A stretch of DNA of 64,000 nt from an uncultured Nostoc sp. (GCF_937863485.1 NZ_CALMFY010000075.1:16357-80356), one strand, 5' to 3'; shown: positions 50,466 to 60,005, counted from the first letter of the stretch. Program-made: numbers and translations. The notes: a model not told the origin generated them from the sequence alone.

Positions 50466-50960
50466 CTAATTAGAACGCTTGAATGCTGGTGTCTGTGGAG
50501 CAGGTTTTGCAGTTTGTCCATCATTATCTGATTCCTGGATCATGTAGATGGACTCTACCTGACGATTGGATTGGGGTAAGGCAACAAATCGCCCTTGATC
50601 AATTAAATAGGTTACTTTCTCCGCCCGGATACTGTTACCGCCCTGTTGCAAAATATAGACATTGCCACTGAAATCAATTCGGCGTTCCTTACTAAAATAC
50701 TGTGCTTGGGCAGATGTTGCTTGAATTTGGCGAGCCGGATACGACATTTGCACGTTACCGCGAGCAGTGATTACTTGATTTTTGGCGTCATATTCTTGGA
50801 CATCAGCACGGATAGTGAGGGGGCGATTTTCTCTAGGTGTTTGTGCAGTAGCGGTTTGCAATTGGTTAGGGAAGGCGACGCCCAAGAGTGCAACTGGCAG
50901 CATTAAAGCTAATCCAAAGCGACGCATCTGGGATATGGACAATTGATAGCAGGGCATCAT
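50466..50960 (-). CDS. lptA: LptA/OstA-family periplasmic LPS carrier
   Basis: A 164-residue protein with a signal peptide (MRRFGLALMLPVALLGVAFP, possibly starting at the internal ATG at 50927; cleavage near ATA-QT). The mature domain is an OstA-like beta-jellyroll: LTIRADVQEYDAKNQVITA, RGNVQMSYPARQIQATSAQA, and IDFSGNVYILQQGGNSIRA. It would form the periplasmic bridge that passes LPS to the outer membrane. It heads a probable lptA-lptB-permease unit. The C-terminal 25 residues are polar and low in complexity. Confidence 0.88.
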   Translation of the reverse strand: MMPCYQLSISQMRRFGLALMLPVALLGVAFPNQLQTATAQTPRENRPLTIRADVQEYDAKNQVITARGNVQMSYPARQIQATSAQAQYFSKERRIDFSGNVYILQQGGNSIRAEKVTYLIDQGRFVALPQSNRQVESIYMIQESDNDGQTAKPAPQTPAFKRSN

Positions 50961-51123
50961 AGCAATTGGGGATTCAGGATTTCATTGCATTCTAATTATC
51001 TCAAGTACTTTATCCAGAGATGAAATATCCAATCTGGAGTGATTTACGATAACTACTGGCTGAAATAGTGACGCTACCACCAACCTCAAGGTTTCAGGTT
51101 ATTGGCATTTGAGTGAAAATGAC

Positions 51124-51151
51124 GTAGGCACAATTCATGAATTGTGCCTAC
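51124..51151. repeat. 28-bp perfect palindrome
   Basis: GTAGGCACAATTCA is followed at once by its exact complement, with no loop. It lies in the gap between DUF309 and lptA and would extrude as a cruciform or fold in RNA. As far as I recall such palindromes recur in Nostoc intergenic DNA. Confidence 0.9.
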
Positions 51152-51191
51152 CAAGGATTTCGGGCAACGTATAATTAATTTCAACAGATGT

Positions 51192-51584
51192 CTAATCAGT
51201 AGTTAGCAGAATTTTAGGCAAAGATAAGACTTGATTTTCACCCAGATCACCAGCCATAATCAAGTCTTGCCCTATTTGTTGTAATGTCGTCAACAACACT
51301 GCGCTCTGACTCAATAGTTCATCTACATCAATACCGCCGTAACTAGATGGGTAACGGCGTAGGCGATTGCTGCCTTCTCCGAGTAGAATTACTGCACCTC
51401 GCCAGTTCCGATTCTCCAAATGATATAGTGCTACAGCAATTTGGAGAATGCCTTGATAAAAGGTTTTTTCCGGTTCGCCAGCTTCAATCCATAAAGCTTC
51501 TAAAGTGTCATGACAGGCGTAGAACTCACCAGAATTGAACTGTTCTACGCTTTGCCAAAACTCTTGGGGGATGGTTTCGCTCAT
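51192..51584 (-). CDS. DUF309-domain protein
   Basis: A 130-residue all-helical protein with the family motif FNSGEFYACHDTLEALWIEA then KTFYQGILQIAVALYHLENR. Members are widespread in bacteria and chloroplast lineages; biochemical role unknown. Its start overlaps the end of ftrC by 4 bp, so the two are translated together. This coupling hints at a link to thioredoxin-type redox control, but that is inference. Confidence 0.88.
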   Translation of the reverse strand: MSETIPQEFWQSVEQFNSGEFYACHDTLEALWIEAGEPEKTFYQGILQIAVALYHLENRNWRGAVILLGEGSNRLRRYPSSYGGIDVDELLSQSAVLLTTLQQIGQDLIMAGDLGENQVLSLPKILLTTD

Positions 51585-51946
51585 CCCATGCTGTCTCGTA
51601 CTTCTTTAATTGTTTCCAGAGAGATTTCTTGTTTTTCTCCAGCAAACTCGTTGTCAGGGGTAAGGAACAACATGCAGTGACACTCTTTGCGTTCTCTCAT
51701 TGGTACACAGGGACAGTTCCAATATGTGCCGTGAACCTCAGCCTCTTTATCTTCGTAGTGGCGACAGGGACATAAAGGCGCACCCAGTTCATCTTTATGT
51801 TTGGCTAGTCCCTCGATCACAACTGCGGTAACAGAAGGTTCAGAACAAAAGTATGTTCCAGTCCGCTTGGCGTATTGTTCGGAAAAATGCCGCATTGCCT
51901 CTAGGCTTTTATCGCTGGATTTTGTGTTAGCTTCTGATGAGATCAT
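51581..51946 (-). CDS. ftrC: Ferredoxin-thioredoxin reductase, catalytic chain
   Basis: A 121-residue subunit that passes electrons from ferredoxin through a 4Fe-4S cluster and an adjacent disulfide to thioredoxin, linking light to enzyme activation. All seven conserved cysteines are present: TYFCSEP, LCPCRHYED, NCPCVPM and ECHCML. The ATG at 51946 (MISSEANTKSSDKSLEAMRH) is preferred to the start 18 codons upstream. It overlaps the DUF309 gene by 4 bp. The variable chain gene is not in the window. Confidence 0.96.
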   Translation of the reverse strand: MISSEANTKSSDKSLEAMRHFSEQYAKRTGTYFCSEPSVTAVVIEGLAKHKDELGAPLCPCRHYEDKEAEVHGTYWNCPCVPMRERKECHCMLFLTPDNEFAGEKQEISLETIKEVRDSMG

Positions 51947-52289
51947 GTGGATCGGCGACTCATAATTTAAATATTTCTTTGCATTGTACCTCAGCCTCAT
52001 GTGGGGATTACTGGGTGTTTTTCCCCAACCTTAGCTGCTCAAATTGTTTTACCTTTGCTCAAAGGCTGATATGTCCGGTGTGCTGGGATCAAAGAAAATC
52101 TCAGAAATCACAGAAGCTTAATTTCTAAGCTAATCAAAATTCAAGTTGCATCTTCAGGCAGACTTTAAAAGTCAAGAGGTTGATTTATTCTCATCAACAA
52201 ACGACGCTGTTATGGATCTAAGGGAAGACGCCAAGCGCGATCCTTTTATCAGCCTTATGTCAGGCTTTGTTTTTTGCCGAAAGTATTGA
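51947..52289. other. Intergenic, nothing recognised
   Basis: About 340 bp between ftrC and the DUF58 gene. A short AGCCT/AGGCT hairpin followed by TTGTTTTTT (52253-52276) would terminate plus-strand transcription, but no plus-strand gene precedes it. Confidence 0.35.
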
Positions 52290-53453
52290 TTAATATGAAT
52301 TTAATGTTTTTTGTAGTTGGGGTTGCAGTGGGCGATCGCTTTCCAAAACTATACCAGGGTGTTCCCAATTGATTACCTCTTGTCCTGGTGGTGAGGAAAT
52401 ATTTGGCCACATTACCCAGCGACTGCCTTGAGGAAGAGTAGAAAGACTCAGGGAGTTTTGAGTCAGCCAAATCAAGGGATAACTTTTAGGAACTACTGAA
52501 CTGGCATCTTCTAGGGCTGTGGTTGCTGCTAAGGTTTCTAAAACAAAACGCTCACCTTTGATTAAACTTGTTGATGCTGTCCAGAGTTGCACCTGTAATT
52601 GCTGTTGCTGTGCATAAAAATACAGTGATGCTGCGGCAATTACTGCTTGTTCAAAGTTTTCTTCTTCCCAATTGCTAGTGCTGTCAAGGGCAATAACTAT
52701 CTCTTGTCCACCTGTGACTATTTCTAACTCCCGCACCCTTAATTCGCCATAGCGGGCACTAGTCCGCCAGTGAATTAGACGAGTAGGATCTCCGAGGCGA
52801 TAAGGACGGAGCGATCGCACCAGCCCCGTTGTCGCTGTCTGCAAGGGTCTACCACGAGGATCGCCCCTTTTGCTCTCTTCTTGTCCCATTTCATCTACTA
52901 AGGGGCAGGTAGCCAAGGGTAACACTGTGGGATAGACGATCGCTGTGGCAGCACAGTCACGTTGACGGCGACACCAAAACAATCCCAAAGGCGCACCAGA
53001 ACCCAGTTCGACTGTGTGCCAACGATAGACGCCCCGGCGCTGGGTAGGGTGGTAATATACCCAACGGTAACTGCCTTGGCTAGGAATTGTTTCTATTGCT
53101 TTTTGTACTGGTTTCCCTAAGACGAAGGGTAGTATATCCTCGACTTGCAATAAGCTTACAGGCTGTTGTGTCTGATTGCGGATTTCTAATTCCACCGTCA
53201 GATCATCGCCGGCTGAGACAGGTTGGATAGGACGGCGGGAGATGGCTAGACCTGTGAGCGATCGCGGCGGTAAGATGGCTGCTACACCCAAAAGGGCAAA
53301 ACTGATGCCGCTAATGGCGTACAGCCAACCAGCCATCGTATTGATACCTGCGCCAAAAAAACAAATAGCTGTTGCTGCTAGCACCCAACCGCCGTATGCA
53401 GGGGTACAAGCGCGAGTTTCTAACCAATTGGTAATGGGTTTGATGATTTTCAT
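52290..53453 (-). CDS. DUF58-domain membrane protein
   Basis: A 387-residue protein with two N-terminal membrane helices (GGWVLAATAICFFGAGINTM; LYAISGISFALLGVAAIL), an Ig-like stretch (VELEIRNQTQQPVSLLQVED) and the DUF58 signature near 215-245: LRPYRLGDPTRLIHWRTSAR then ELRVRELE. The part after it (EIVIALDSTSNWEE) is the start of a degenerate vWA fold. DUF58 proteins often act beside MoxR-type ATPases and transglutaminase-like proteins. No such partner is in the window, so it stands alone here. Confidence 0.88.
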   Translation of the reverse strand: MKIIKPITNWLETRACTPAYGGWVLAATAICFFGAGINTMAGWLYAISGISFALLGVAAILPPRSLTGLAISRRPIQPVSAGDDLTVELEIRNQTQQPVSLLQVEDILPFVLGKPVQKAIETIPSQGSYRWVYYHPTQRRGVYRWHTVELGSGAPLGLFWCRRQRDCAATAIVYPTVLPLATCPLVDEMGQEESKRGDPRGRPLQTATTGLVRSLRPYRLGDPTRLIHWRTSARYGELRVRELEIVTGGQEIVIALDSTSNWEEENFEQAVIAAASLYFYAQQQQLQVQLWTASTSLIKGERFVLETLAATTALEDASSVVPKSYPLIWLTQNSLSLSTLPQGSRWVMWPNISSPPGQEVINWEHPGIVLESDRPLQPQLQKTLNSY

Positions 53454-53682
53454 GTTTCTTTTTTAACCCAACACCACCTGAAATTCACAGTGTCTCAGGG
53501 GTTTGCCAAAAAAGCAAAGCCATAATAGTAGTATTTATGAAGCGTCAAGCAATTTGAAGCGTGCTGGGTTCAGGGATGGATTCGCCTTCTGCTTGCCAAT
53601 TTTTCAAGTACATTTGAATTACTTCTTAGCTATTATGAATAGCTTCACAAAATGCAGATTTTTTAATTATTGCAAGTTGCTG

Positions 53683-53944
53683 TCAAACTTGACGCTGTAA
53701 CCAAGCAAAGACTTCATTAACAGAGAGCGTCAAATTTAAATCTTCTAACACTGGTAATATATCTTGCCCCTAAACGTTTTTGCAATAAGCTGTGTTTAGC
53801 CCCTCCCATTGGTTTCTGAATTGCATCTTTGTTAATATATTCCCAAGCTGGTGACTCCTCAATGTATGGAAGTTTTAAGAACTCCTCTAGAGTCCTGCTT
53901 TCTGGAACTGGAATTTTTCCTTGCGTCAACCCAATATTTTTCAT
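53683..53944 (-). pseudogene. Uma2-family (DUF820) endonuclease, internal deletion
   Basis: The first 65 codons read as a normal Uma2 N-terminus (LEEFLKLPYIEESPAWEYIN then QKPMGGAKHSLLQKRL). Immediately afterwards, in a different frame, comes the family C-terminus (DILPVLEDLNLTLSVNEVFA then WLQRQV and a stop). The roughly 100 central residues, including the PD-(D/E)xK catalytic core, are missing. Hence it is a deletion relic and not a nuclease. Confidence 0.75.
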
Positions 53945-53999
53945 AATTCGGTTACAAGCAAAAGCGGGTCAGGCATTGGAACAAGTAGTTTTTCAACAA

Positions 54000-54058
54000 G
54001 TCAGCTTTCACAATTTCACTTTCCTTGCGTTTGGCTTTACGAGCCGAAATGATCTCGA

Positions 54059-54066
<8 letters not shown>
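54000..54066 (-). pseudogene. Fragment resembling a BrnT C-terminus
   Basis: On the minus strand the sequence reads NIIEIISARKAKRKESEIVK, close to the end of the intact BrnT nearby ([19 protein letters not shown]). No rest of the gene is visible. It starts inside the 3' end of brnA in another frame, which suggests a former second brnT copy reduced to its tail. Confidence 0.5.
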
Positions 54067-54551
<485 letters not shown>

Positions 54552-54839
54552 TTACAAGTTTCTTTGCCTTTCCCTTCCAGAGTTTAACAGGCTGTTGAGC
54601 AAAAGCTAGGACATAGCGATGTCTACGACGGGCGTAGCTGCAATACTTGGCTTGTGCCGTGATGAAATTAATATGCGATCGCACTGTGAATCTCTACTGC
54701 TAAGAAAGCGATCGCTTTCTGTAAGAATGCCTGTTGGCTAACGATGTCTACAACGGGCTATGCTTACGCGCAGTTCATTCAAACGCACATACTGGCGTTG
54801 CTAAACCTCATCTAAATCGTGATTTGGTTACTTATTGCT
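54552..54839. repeat. Palindromic dispersed repeats upstream of brnT
   Basis: Two related blocks of type GCGATGTCTACGACGGGC(G) occur at 54617-54640 and 54741-54764, mixed with HIP1 octamers (54681, 54710). They are typical mosaic repeats of Nostoc and no gene is present. Confidence 0.55.
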
Positions 54840-55250
54840 TCAGACTGAAATAATTTCAAAGCTGTCTTGATGACCAATTCGATAAAACAAGAAATCAGAA
54901 TCGAGGGTGAGAATTTGACGATACCCTGTCTTTTCAACCGTCAAAACCAACGTAGCATCTGCTAAATCCATTGGGCGATCGCAATATTGTTCCATCAGTG
55001 CCAACAAACGGTTGTAATCACTCTCCTGAATATCGTAAACGGTCAGCAGTTTATTTAAAAGAAGCTGCCCCAACTGTTTTTGCATTTGCCAGCCGCCACG
55101 ATGCAGGGCAAGATACATGGCTTTTGTCAAGCATGACCAGGTTGTAACGAGAGGTTTTGCCAAACGCATCACTGCAATTTTATAAGCATTGTGCTGAGGC
55201 TGAGTAGGATCTACCAGACAAAGCAGAACTCCTGCATCACACAGGATCAT
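54840..55250 (-). CDS. PIN-domain toxin (VapC-like)
   Basis: A 136-residue PIN-domain protein: first acidic residue in MILCDAGVLLCLVD, then TTWSCLTKAMYLA, DLADATLVLTVEKTG and TLDSDFLFYRI. It is a likely RNase. The start ATG overlaps the stop of the upstream antitoxin by 4 bp. It is a different PIN subfamily from the one at 20183. Confidence 0.85.
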   Translation of the reverse strand: MILCDAGVLLCLVDPTQPQHNAYKIAVMRLAKPLVTTWSCLTKAMYLALHRGGWQMQKQLGQLLLNKLLTVYDIQESDYNRLLALMEQYCDRPMDLADATLVLTVEKTGYRQILTLDSDFLFYRIGHQDSFEIISV

Positions 55251-55507
55251 AGCTCTAGCCCTTGTTGCCGATACTTGTTGAGTAGGAGTTGCTGATAGTT
55301 GTTGACTGGTTCAGGTGGAGATACGTCTAAGGAATCCACAGCCTCAAACCATTGTGACCATTTTCCCACAAGCGTTTCATCAAGCTGACTGTCAGCAATT
55401 TTAACTTGATGTTTGTGGATAACAAAATCAATGAAATCGGTCACTTCTTGCAGGAGTGGTTCGGAAAGTTGCTGCAATTTTGCGATCGCAGTTTCACGAA
55501 TAGTCAT
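55247..55507 (-). CDS. Antitoxin of the PIN toxin (DUF2281-like)
   Basis: An 86-residue acidic protein beginning MTIRETAIAKLQQLSEPLLQ then EVTDFIDFVIHKHQ, the typical DUF2281/VapB-like N-terminal segment, with a C-terminal toxin-binding tail rich in Q and L. It is coupled by a 4-bp ATGA overlap to the PIN gene. Confidence 0.82.
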   Translation of the reverse strand: MTIRETAIAKLQQLSEPLLQEVTDFIDFVIHKHQVKIADSQLDETLVGKWSQWFEAVDSLDVSPPEPVNNYQQLLLNKYRQQGLEL

Positions 55508-55593
55508 GATAATTGCCTTTTTCAGTCATCTTCATTATAGGTTTAAACCCTTACAAGAAAAGACTTGCAGAATTTTTTTACTGCTGGCTATAT

Positions 55594-56556
55594 TCAACTT
55601 TTCCTTCTCTGGATAAGAACTGGCGTTAGATGCTCAGGAATACCCTGTAGTTTAATCTGAACACACCCAAATTTATACGCCCTCTCAATTGTACAGCCTG
55701 CGCCTAATGCTTGGTAAAAACCCATAGCAAAGGCTATAGCAGCGTTGTCACTAATAGCTTGATTCATTCCGATGACGTAATCAATGTGTTCTGAAATAGC
55801 ATTTGCCTGAATTTCTGAATAACAGGAATTCAATAACACACAACTTATTTGATCGGTGAATTGCTCAAATAATGCTGCCAATGCGTCGGGCATGATTGGG
55901 TGAATTTCCCCTACTCGATTTTCAAAACATAGGGAACCACTTGCTGTACCATGACCGGAAAAATGTACGATATGCGGTTGTATATCCAGTAAGGCTTGAC
56001 TAATATCTGTTGGTCGCACAGACATCCTTTGATTTAGTTTAAATTTTTCTCTCAACTTGGCTAACTGAAGTCTTTCTTGAATTTCTCTTAATTCCTCGCC
56101 GATACGCAGCTTAGAAGCATTGGTTGGGTCAGATGTTAATAGAAGGATTGAAATTATTGCAACCGTTTCAATTGTATTTACAGTTTTTTCTGGTAGCGGA
56201 TCTTCACTAATCACATCTTGAATGAGTCTCTGTGATACTTGAGAGCATTCATCAAATAGAGCCTGCTCTACCTGACTTATCTCTGTATAACTGATCAACT
56301 TCTGCGCTTTCCAATATTCCAGTAAATTCAGAATTAGTTTTCCAACGATATTGTTAGGCTCTTGATCCCAAAATGCTCTCAGACGGTTAGCTTTAGAACA
56401 ACTTGCATAAGCATATTTACCATCGTATATATCAATATTTGTACTTTCTACAATAAATTCTTGAAATGTTCTGTTTGAAAAATCAAGTACATACCCATTA
56501 CTCATTTTTAGGAGTTTTTCTATTTTTTTCTTTTCGACACTAGATAAATTAGACAT
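55594..56556 (-). CDS. CHAT-domain protease with AbiJ-like N-terminal domain
   Basis: A 320-residue soluble protein. Residues 5-85 (MSNGYVLDFSNRTFQEFIVE; SKANRLRAFWDQEPNNIVGK then LILNLLEYW) resemble the AbiJ N-terminal domain 3 found in abortive-infection effectors. The C-terminal 200 residues form a CHAT caspase-like domain with the catalytic pair H202 (VHFSGHGT) and C245 (VLLNSCYSE), preceded by RIGEELREIQERLQLAKLRE. The fold ends AYKFGCVQIKLQGIP. No membrane or signal segment. The ATG at 56556 is used because the longer frame begins with TTG. It lies alone beside toxin-antitoxin genes. A cell-suicide or defence role is plausible but inferred. Confidence 0.85.
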   Translation of the reverse strand: MSNLSSVEKKKIEKLLKMSNGYVLDFSNRTFQEFIVESTNIDIYDGKYAYASCSKANRLRAFWDQEPNNIVGKLILNLLEYWKAQKLISYTEISQVEQALFDECSQVSQRLIQDVISEDPLPEKTVNTIETVAIISILLLTSDPTNASKLRIGEELREIQERLQLAKLREKFKLNQRMSVRPTDISQALLDIQPHIVHFSGHGTASGSLCFENRVGEIHPIMPDALAALFEQFTDQISCVLLNSCYSEIQANAISEHIDYVIGMNQAISDNAAIAFAMGFYQALGAGCTIERAYKFGCVQIKLQGIPEHLTPVLIQRRKS

Positions 56557-56714
56557 TCTCAATAAGGACAAGCAATTTTTACAGAACAGATAGAACTGAG
56601 GGAATAAACAGTATAACTTTTACGACACAGGAACTTTCCACCTAATCGGCAAATTTAGGGTAGTTATACAAAATGTGTAACAATAATTTCTAAAAATTGG
56701 TAGAACTAACAAAA

Positions 56715-56740
56715 TAAAAAGCCCACTGATGTGGGCTTTC
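56715..56740 (-). terminator. Terminator of typA
   Basis: A 9-bp perfect stem (AAAGCCCAC / GTGGGCTTT) with TTTTTATTTTG on the minus strand, 26 bp past the typA stop. It insulates the CHAT gene from typA. Confidence 0.9.
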
Positions 56741-56765
56741 TAAATCAATTAAGTTATTGCTTTAC

Positions 56766-58556
56766 TTAGCGCTTCGCCAATTTCTTCGACATCTTCCGCA
56801 GACGAATCGATTGGGGTGTAACTTCTACCAATTCATCGGAGCCAATATATTCCAAAGCACGTTCTAAGCTCATGTCTATCGGTGCTTGCAGTTGTACCAA
56901 TTCATCGCTACCAGCAGCGCGGTGATTGGTTAACTGCTTGGTCTTACAGATATTCAGTTCCAAATCTTGGGGACGATTGTGTTCTCCCACAATCATGCCT
57001 CTGTAAACCCTTGTGCCAGGAGTAATAAAGAATGCTCCTCTATCTTCGGCGTTTCTCATGGCGTAGAAGGTAGAAACACCCTCTTCAAATGAGATTAAAA
57101 CGCCTTTGTTCCGGGCTTCAATGTCGCCACTGAGTTGACGGTAGTCTAAGAAGCTGTGGTTCATGATGCCTTCGCCACGAGTCATCCGCATGAATTCACC
57201 TCGGAAACCAATCAATCCACGGGCGGGAATGACAAACTCTAGTTGGGTGCGATCGCCATTACCTGGTTGCATATCTTGCATTTCGCCTTTGCGTTGTCCC
57301 AGGCGTTCAATACAGCTACCCACACCATCAACAGGAATGTCTAACACCAAGAGTTCATAAGGTTCGCAAGGTTGTCCGTTGACTTCGCGGTAAATTACCT
57401 GTGGCTGAGATACCTGAAACTCGAAGCCTTCCCGGCGCATGGTTTCAATTAAGATACCCAGGTGGAGTTCTCCCCGACCGGAAACGAGGAATTTATCGGG
57501 AGAATCGGTTTCTTCAACACGCAAAGCAACGTTGGTTTCAAGTTCGCGGAATAGGCGATCGCGCACTTGTCTTGATGTTACCAACTTACCCTCTTGACCA
57601 GCAAAGGGCGAATCATTCACACAGAACGTCATTTGCAAGGTTGGTTCATCCACTTTAATTAGTGGTAAAGCTTGCGGTTCATTGGGGTCAGTAATCGTTT
57701 CCCCAATATAAGCATCAGCGAAACCAGCCACCGCGACAATATAACCTGCGGTTGCTTCTTCCAGGTCTACCCGCTTCAGCCCTTCAAAGCCCATCAACTT
57801 GCTAATTTTACCCTTGACAATGGTGCCATCTTCTGTTACTAAAGCTGCTTGTTGTCCTGAGCGGATAGTACCGTTGTGAATTCTGCCAATCACAATCCGT
57901 CCCAGATATTCAGAATAATCTAGGGTTGTGACTTGCAATTGCAGAGGCTTAGTGCTGTCGCCTACTGGTGATGGAACGTGTTGCAGAATTGCGTTAAAAA
58001 GAGGTTGCATATCTACTGATTCTGCTTCCAGGCTTTCTTTGGCAAAACCTGCCATACCGGAGGCAAACAGATAGGTAAAATCACACTGGTCTTCATCTGC
58101 CCCTAATTCCAAGAACAGATCCAATACTTTATCGACAGCAACGTGAGGGTCAGCCTGACCACGGTCGATTTTATTGATCACAACGATGGGGCGCAGCCCT
58201 TTTTCTAAAGCTTTTTTAAGGACAAAGCGTGTTTGGGGCATGGGGCCTTCGTTGGCATCGACAATCAGAAGACATCCGTCAACCATGCCGAGTACTCGTT
58301 CGACTTCGCCACCAAAGTCAGCGTGTCCAGGAGTATCAACAATATTAATTAGTGTTTCTTTGTAGCGAACCGCCGTATTTTTGGACAGGATAGTAATACC
58401 CCGTTCCCGTTCTAGGGCGTTGGAGTCCATAACGCAATCCGGAACGTCTTCGCCTTCGCGGAAAATGCCGGATTGTTTGAGGAGTGCGTCAACCAGGGTA
58501 GTTTTACCGTGGTCAACGTGGGCGATAATGGCGACGTTGCGAATTGGGAGCGTCAT
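56766..58556 (-). CDS. typA: Ribosome-associated GTPase TypA/BipA
   Basis: A 596-residue translational GTPase related to EF-G. G-motifs: G1 AHVDHGKTT (12-20), G2 [11 protein letters not shown]3 [11 protein letters not shown]4 [10 protein letters not shown] and a conserved G5 ASGMAGFA. C-terminal blocks include [19 protein letters not shown] and [20 protein letters not shown]. It assists ribosome assembly and stress adaptation. Single gene with its own terminator. Confidence 0.98.
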   Translation of the reverse strand: MTLPIRNVAIIAHVDHGKTTLVDALLKQSGIFREGEDVPDCVMDSNALERERGITILSKNTAVRYKETLINIVDTPGHADFGGEVERVLGMVDGCLLIVDANEGPMPQTRFVLKKALEKGLRPIVVINKIDRGQADPHVAVDKVLDLFLELGADEDQCDFTYLFASGMAGFAKESLEAESVDMQPLFNAILQHVPSPVGDSTKPLQLQVTTLDYSEYLGRIVIGRIHNGTIRSGQQAALVTEDGTIVKGKISKLMGFEGLKRVDLEEATAGYIVAVAGFADAYIGETITDPNEPQALPLIKVDEPTLQMTFCVNDSPFAGQEGKLVTSRQVRDRLFRELETNVALRVEETDSPDKFLVSGRGELHLGILIETMRREGFEFQVSQPQVIYREVNGQPCEPYELLVLDIPVDGVGSCIERLGQRKGEMQDMQPGNGDRTQLEFVIPARGLIGFRGEFMRMTRGEGIMNHSFLDYRQLSGDIEARNKGVLISFEEGVSTFYAMRNAEDRGAFFITPGTRVYRGMIVGEHNRPQDLELNICKTKQLTNHRAAGSDELVQLQAPIDMSLERALEYIGSDELVEVTPQSIRLRKMSKKLAKR

Positions 58557-58769
58557 AGAAACTTTTGGTGAACTCTAGAGGGGGTTTTGAGATTTACATT
58601 TGAATGCTAGGCTTTTGTAACAGAATTAGGTATCATTAGCAAAACTCTGTAAAGAACCTTTAACAATTCTAGCGTAATCGTCACAATTGCGGTGAGGTTT
58701 GTCAAGGCTGCATTGCGATCGCCTGAGTACACGTCACCGTAAAAGCGGTTCGGAAATATTGAAACTTGA

Positions 58770-58840
58770 TGTTGGGTTTCACTACCCTCCGAGAAATTAC
58801 CCTTTGGCTGTCTACGTTCTACTCAACCTGCGAATGATTA
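58770..58840. repeat. Dispersed repeat related to the element at 8333
   Basis: TGTTGGGTTTCACTACCC (58770-58787) is the exact complement of 8414-8431. It is followed by CTACGTTCTACTCAACCTGCG, similar to the CTACGTTC...CAACC segments of that element. It lies in the 512-bp gap upstream of the Panacea gene, which is otherwise AT-rich and without recognisable signals. Confidence 0.65.
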
Positions 58841-59068
58841 AATTTCATCCCCTTTTTGTGCTGTCTCGACCAAACTAGAAATAAAGGGTGAAGACAAGTA
58901 GGGCAAACAGCGGGAGGATTAACCGTAAATGTTGATGTAGTGGACTAGCAGATTGATTTTTAATAGTAAAAATGTACTAATTTAAGAGATTTCAACTAAA
59001 ATAGTAAGTGTAAGTGACCGTTAAAAATAGCTAAGATAGTTAACCAATCTTAATTTGCGAGTCTGATT

Positions 59069-59656
59069 ATGATTGATTGTCTAAATGTGGCTCGCTACTT
59101 CATCGTCAGAGCTTACGAAGACAGTATAGAAGCAGAAATGACCAATATGAAGGTTCAAAAGCTTCTGTATTACGCGCAAAGCTTACATTTGGCGATGTAT
59201 GATGAGCGATTGTTTGAAGAAGAAATACAAGCATGGCGCTATGGCCCTGTTTGTCCTCCGGCTTACAGATTTTACAGTGAATTTGAAGCTAAACAATTAC
59301 CTATTCCTAGTCAAGAATTACTGTTAGAGATGCCTGAGGATAAGAGACAGCTTCTAGAAGAAGTATGGGAATATTTTGGTGGCTACCATGCTTATCAACT
59401 TAGTGGTATGACCCACTTGGAGTTTCCTTGGAAAAAAGCGCGTAAAGGTTTGCTACCTGAAGCTAGCTCAACTGAGCCAATTCTTCTTGAAGACTTGAAA
59501 GCATTAGGACATCAGAAACTAGACCAAATAGAGCGTGACCATCCTGCCTATCAATTTGTAATGCAGGAAATTTTAAAGGACGCTTGTACTTCGGAATCAT
59601 CAACTCGTATTCGGAAAGGAGAAGTGCGTGACTGGCTCAACTCCCTTCTCGATTGA
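59069..59656 (+). CDS. Panacea-domain (DUF4065) antitoxin-like protein
   Basis: A 195-residue protein with the Panacea domain at about 5-125: MTNMKVQKLLYYAQSLHLAM, FEEEIQAWRYGPVCPPAYRF and a later LSGMTHLEFPWKKAR. Proteins with this domain are now known as chaperone-like antitoxins that neutralise many unrelated toxins (the PanAT systems), and relatives act as SocA/GepA-type factors. The partner gene downstream overlaps its 3' end by 29 bp. The C-terminal tail (TRIRKGEVRDWLNSLLD) would extend into toxin contact, by inference. Confidence 0.9.
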   Translation: MIDCLNVARYFIVRAYEDSIEAEMTNMKVQKLLYYAQSLHLAMYDERLFEEEIQAWRYGPVCPPAYRFYSEFEAKQLPIPSQELLLEMPEDKRQLLEEVWEYFGGYHAYQLSGMTHLEFPWKKARKGLLPEASSTEPILLEDLKALGHQKLDQIERDHPAYQFVMQEILKDACTSESSTRIRKGEVRDWLNSLLD

Positions 59657-60005
59657 AAAATCCGATAATTTCAACCGTTCTTTCAAAAAACTTGCAAAAG
59701 CTTACAGGTCAGATTTTGTTGAGTGTATCGTAGAAGTTTTGGAAGATTTAATTGAGGATCAATATCCCATCAATTCTCGTAACGAACCTTTACCTAGAAA
59801 GATTGAATTAGCTCAAGGATGGTCATTTCACAAGCTAGAGTTGAAGGTATCCAAAGGCGCTTCGGGGCAAATTAGATTAATGTATTTAGTCAATACAACT
59901 GATTGTGTAATCAAGCTTGTGTGGATTTATAGCCATGAACAATTTGAAAAACGCCCTACTGAGGTAGATTTAAAGAAGGTTCTTCAGGAAATCTTAGATT
60001 ATTAA
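59628..60005 (+). CDS. RelE/ParE-like toxin paired with the Panacea protein
   Basis: A 125-residue protein with a RelE-fold pattern: FSIEKSDNFNRSFKKLAKAY, then EPLPRKIELAQGWSFHKLEL, GQIRLMYLVNTTDCVIKLVW and IYSHEQFEKRP. The late strand and the Arg/Tyr/His placement fit the superfamily, but no exact subfamily can be named by eye. It starts with a GTG inside the upstream gene (29-bp overlap), implying tightly coupled expression. Confidence 0.72.
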   Translation: MTGSTPFSIEKSDNFNRSFKKLAKAYRSDFVECIVEVLEDLIEDQYPINSRNEPLPRKIELAQGWSFHKLELKVSKGASGQIRLMYLVNTTDCVIKLVWIYSHEQFEKRPTEVDLKKVLQEILDY

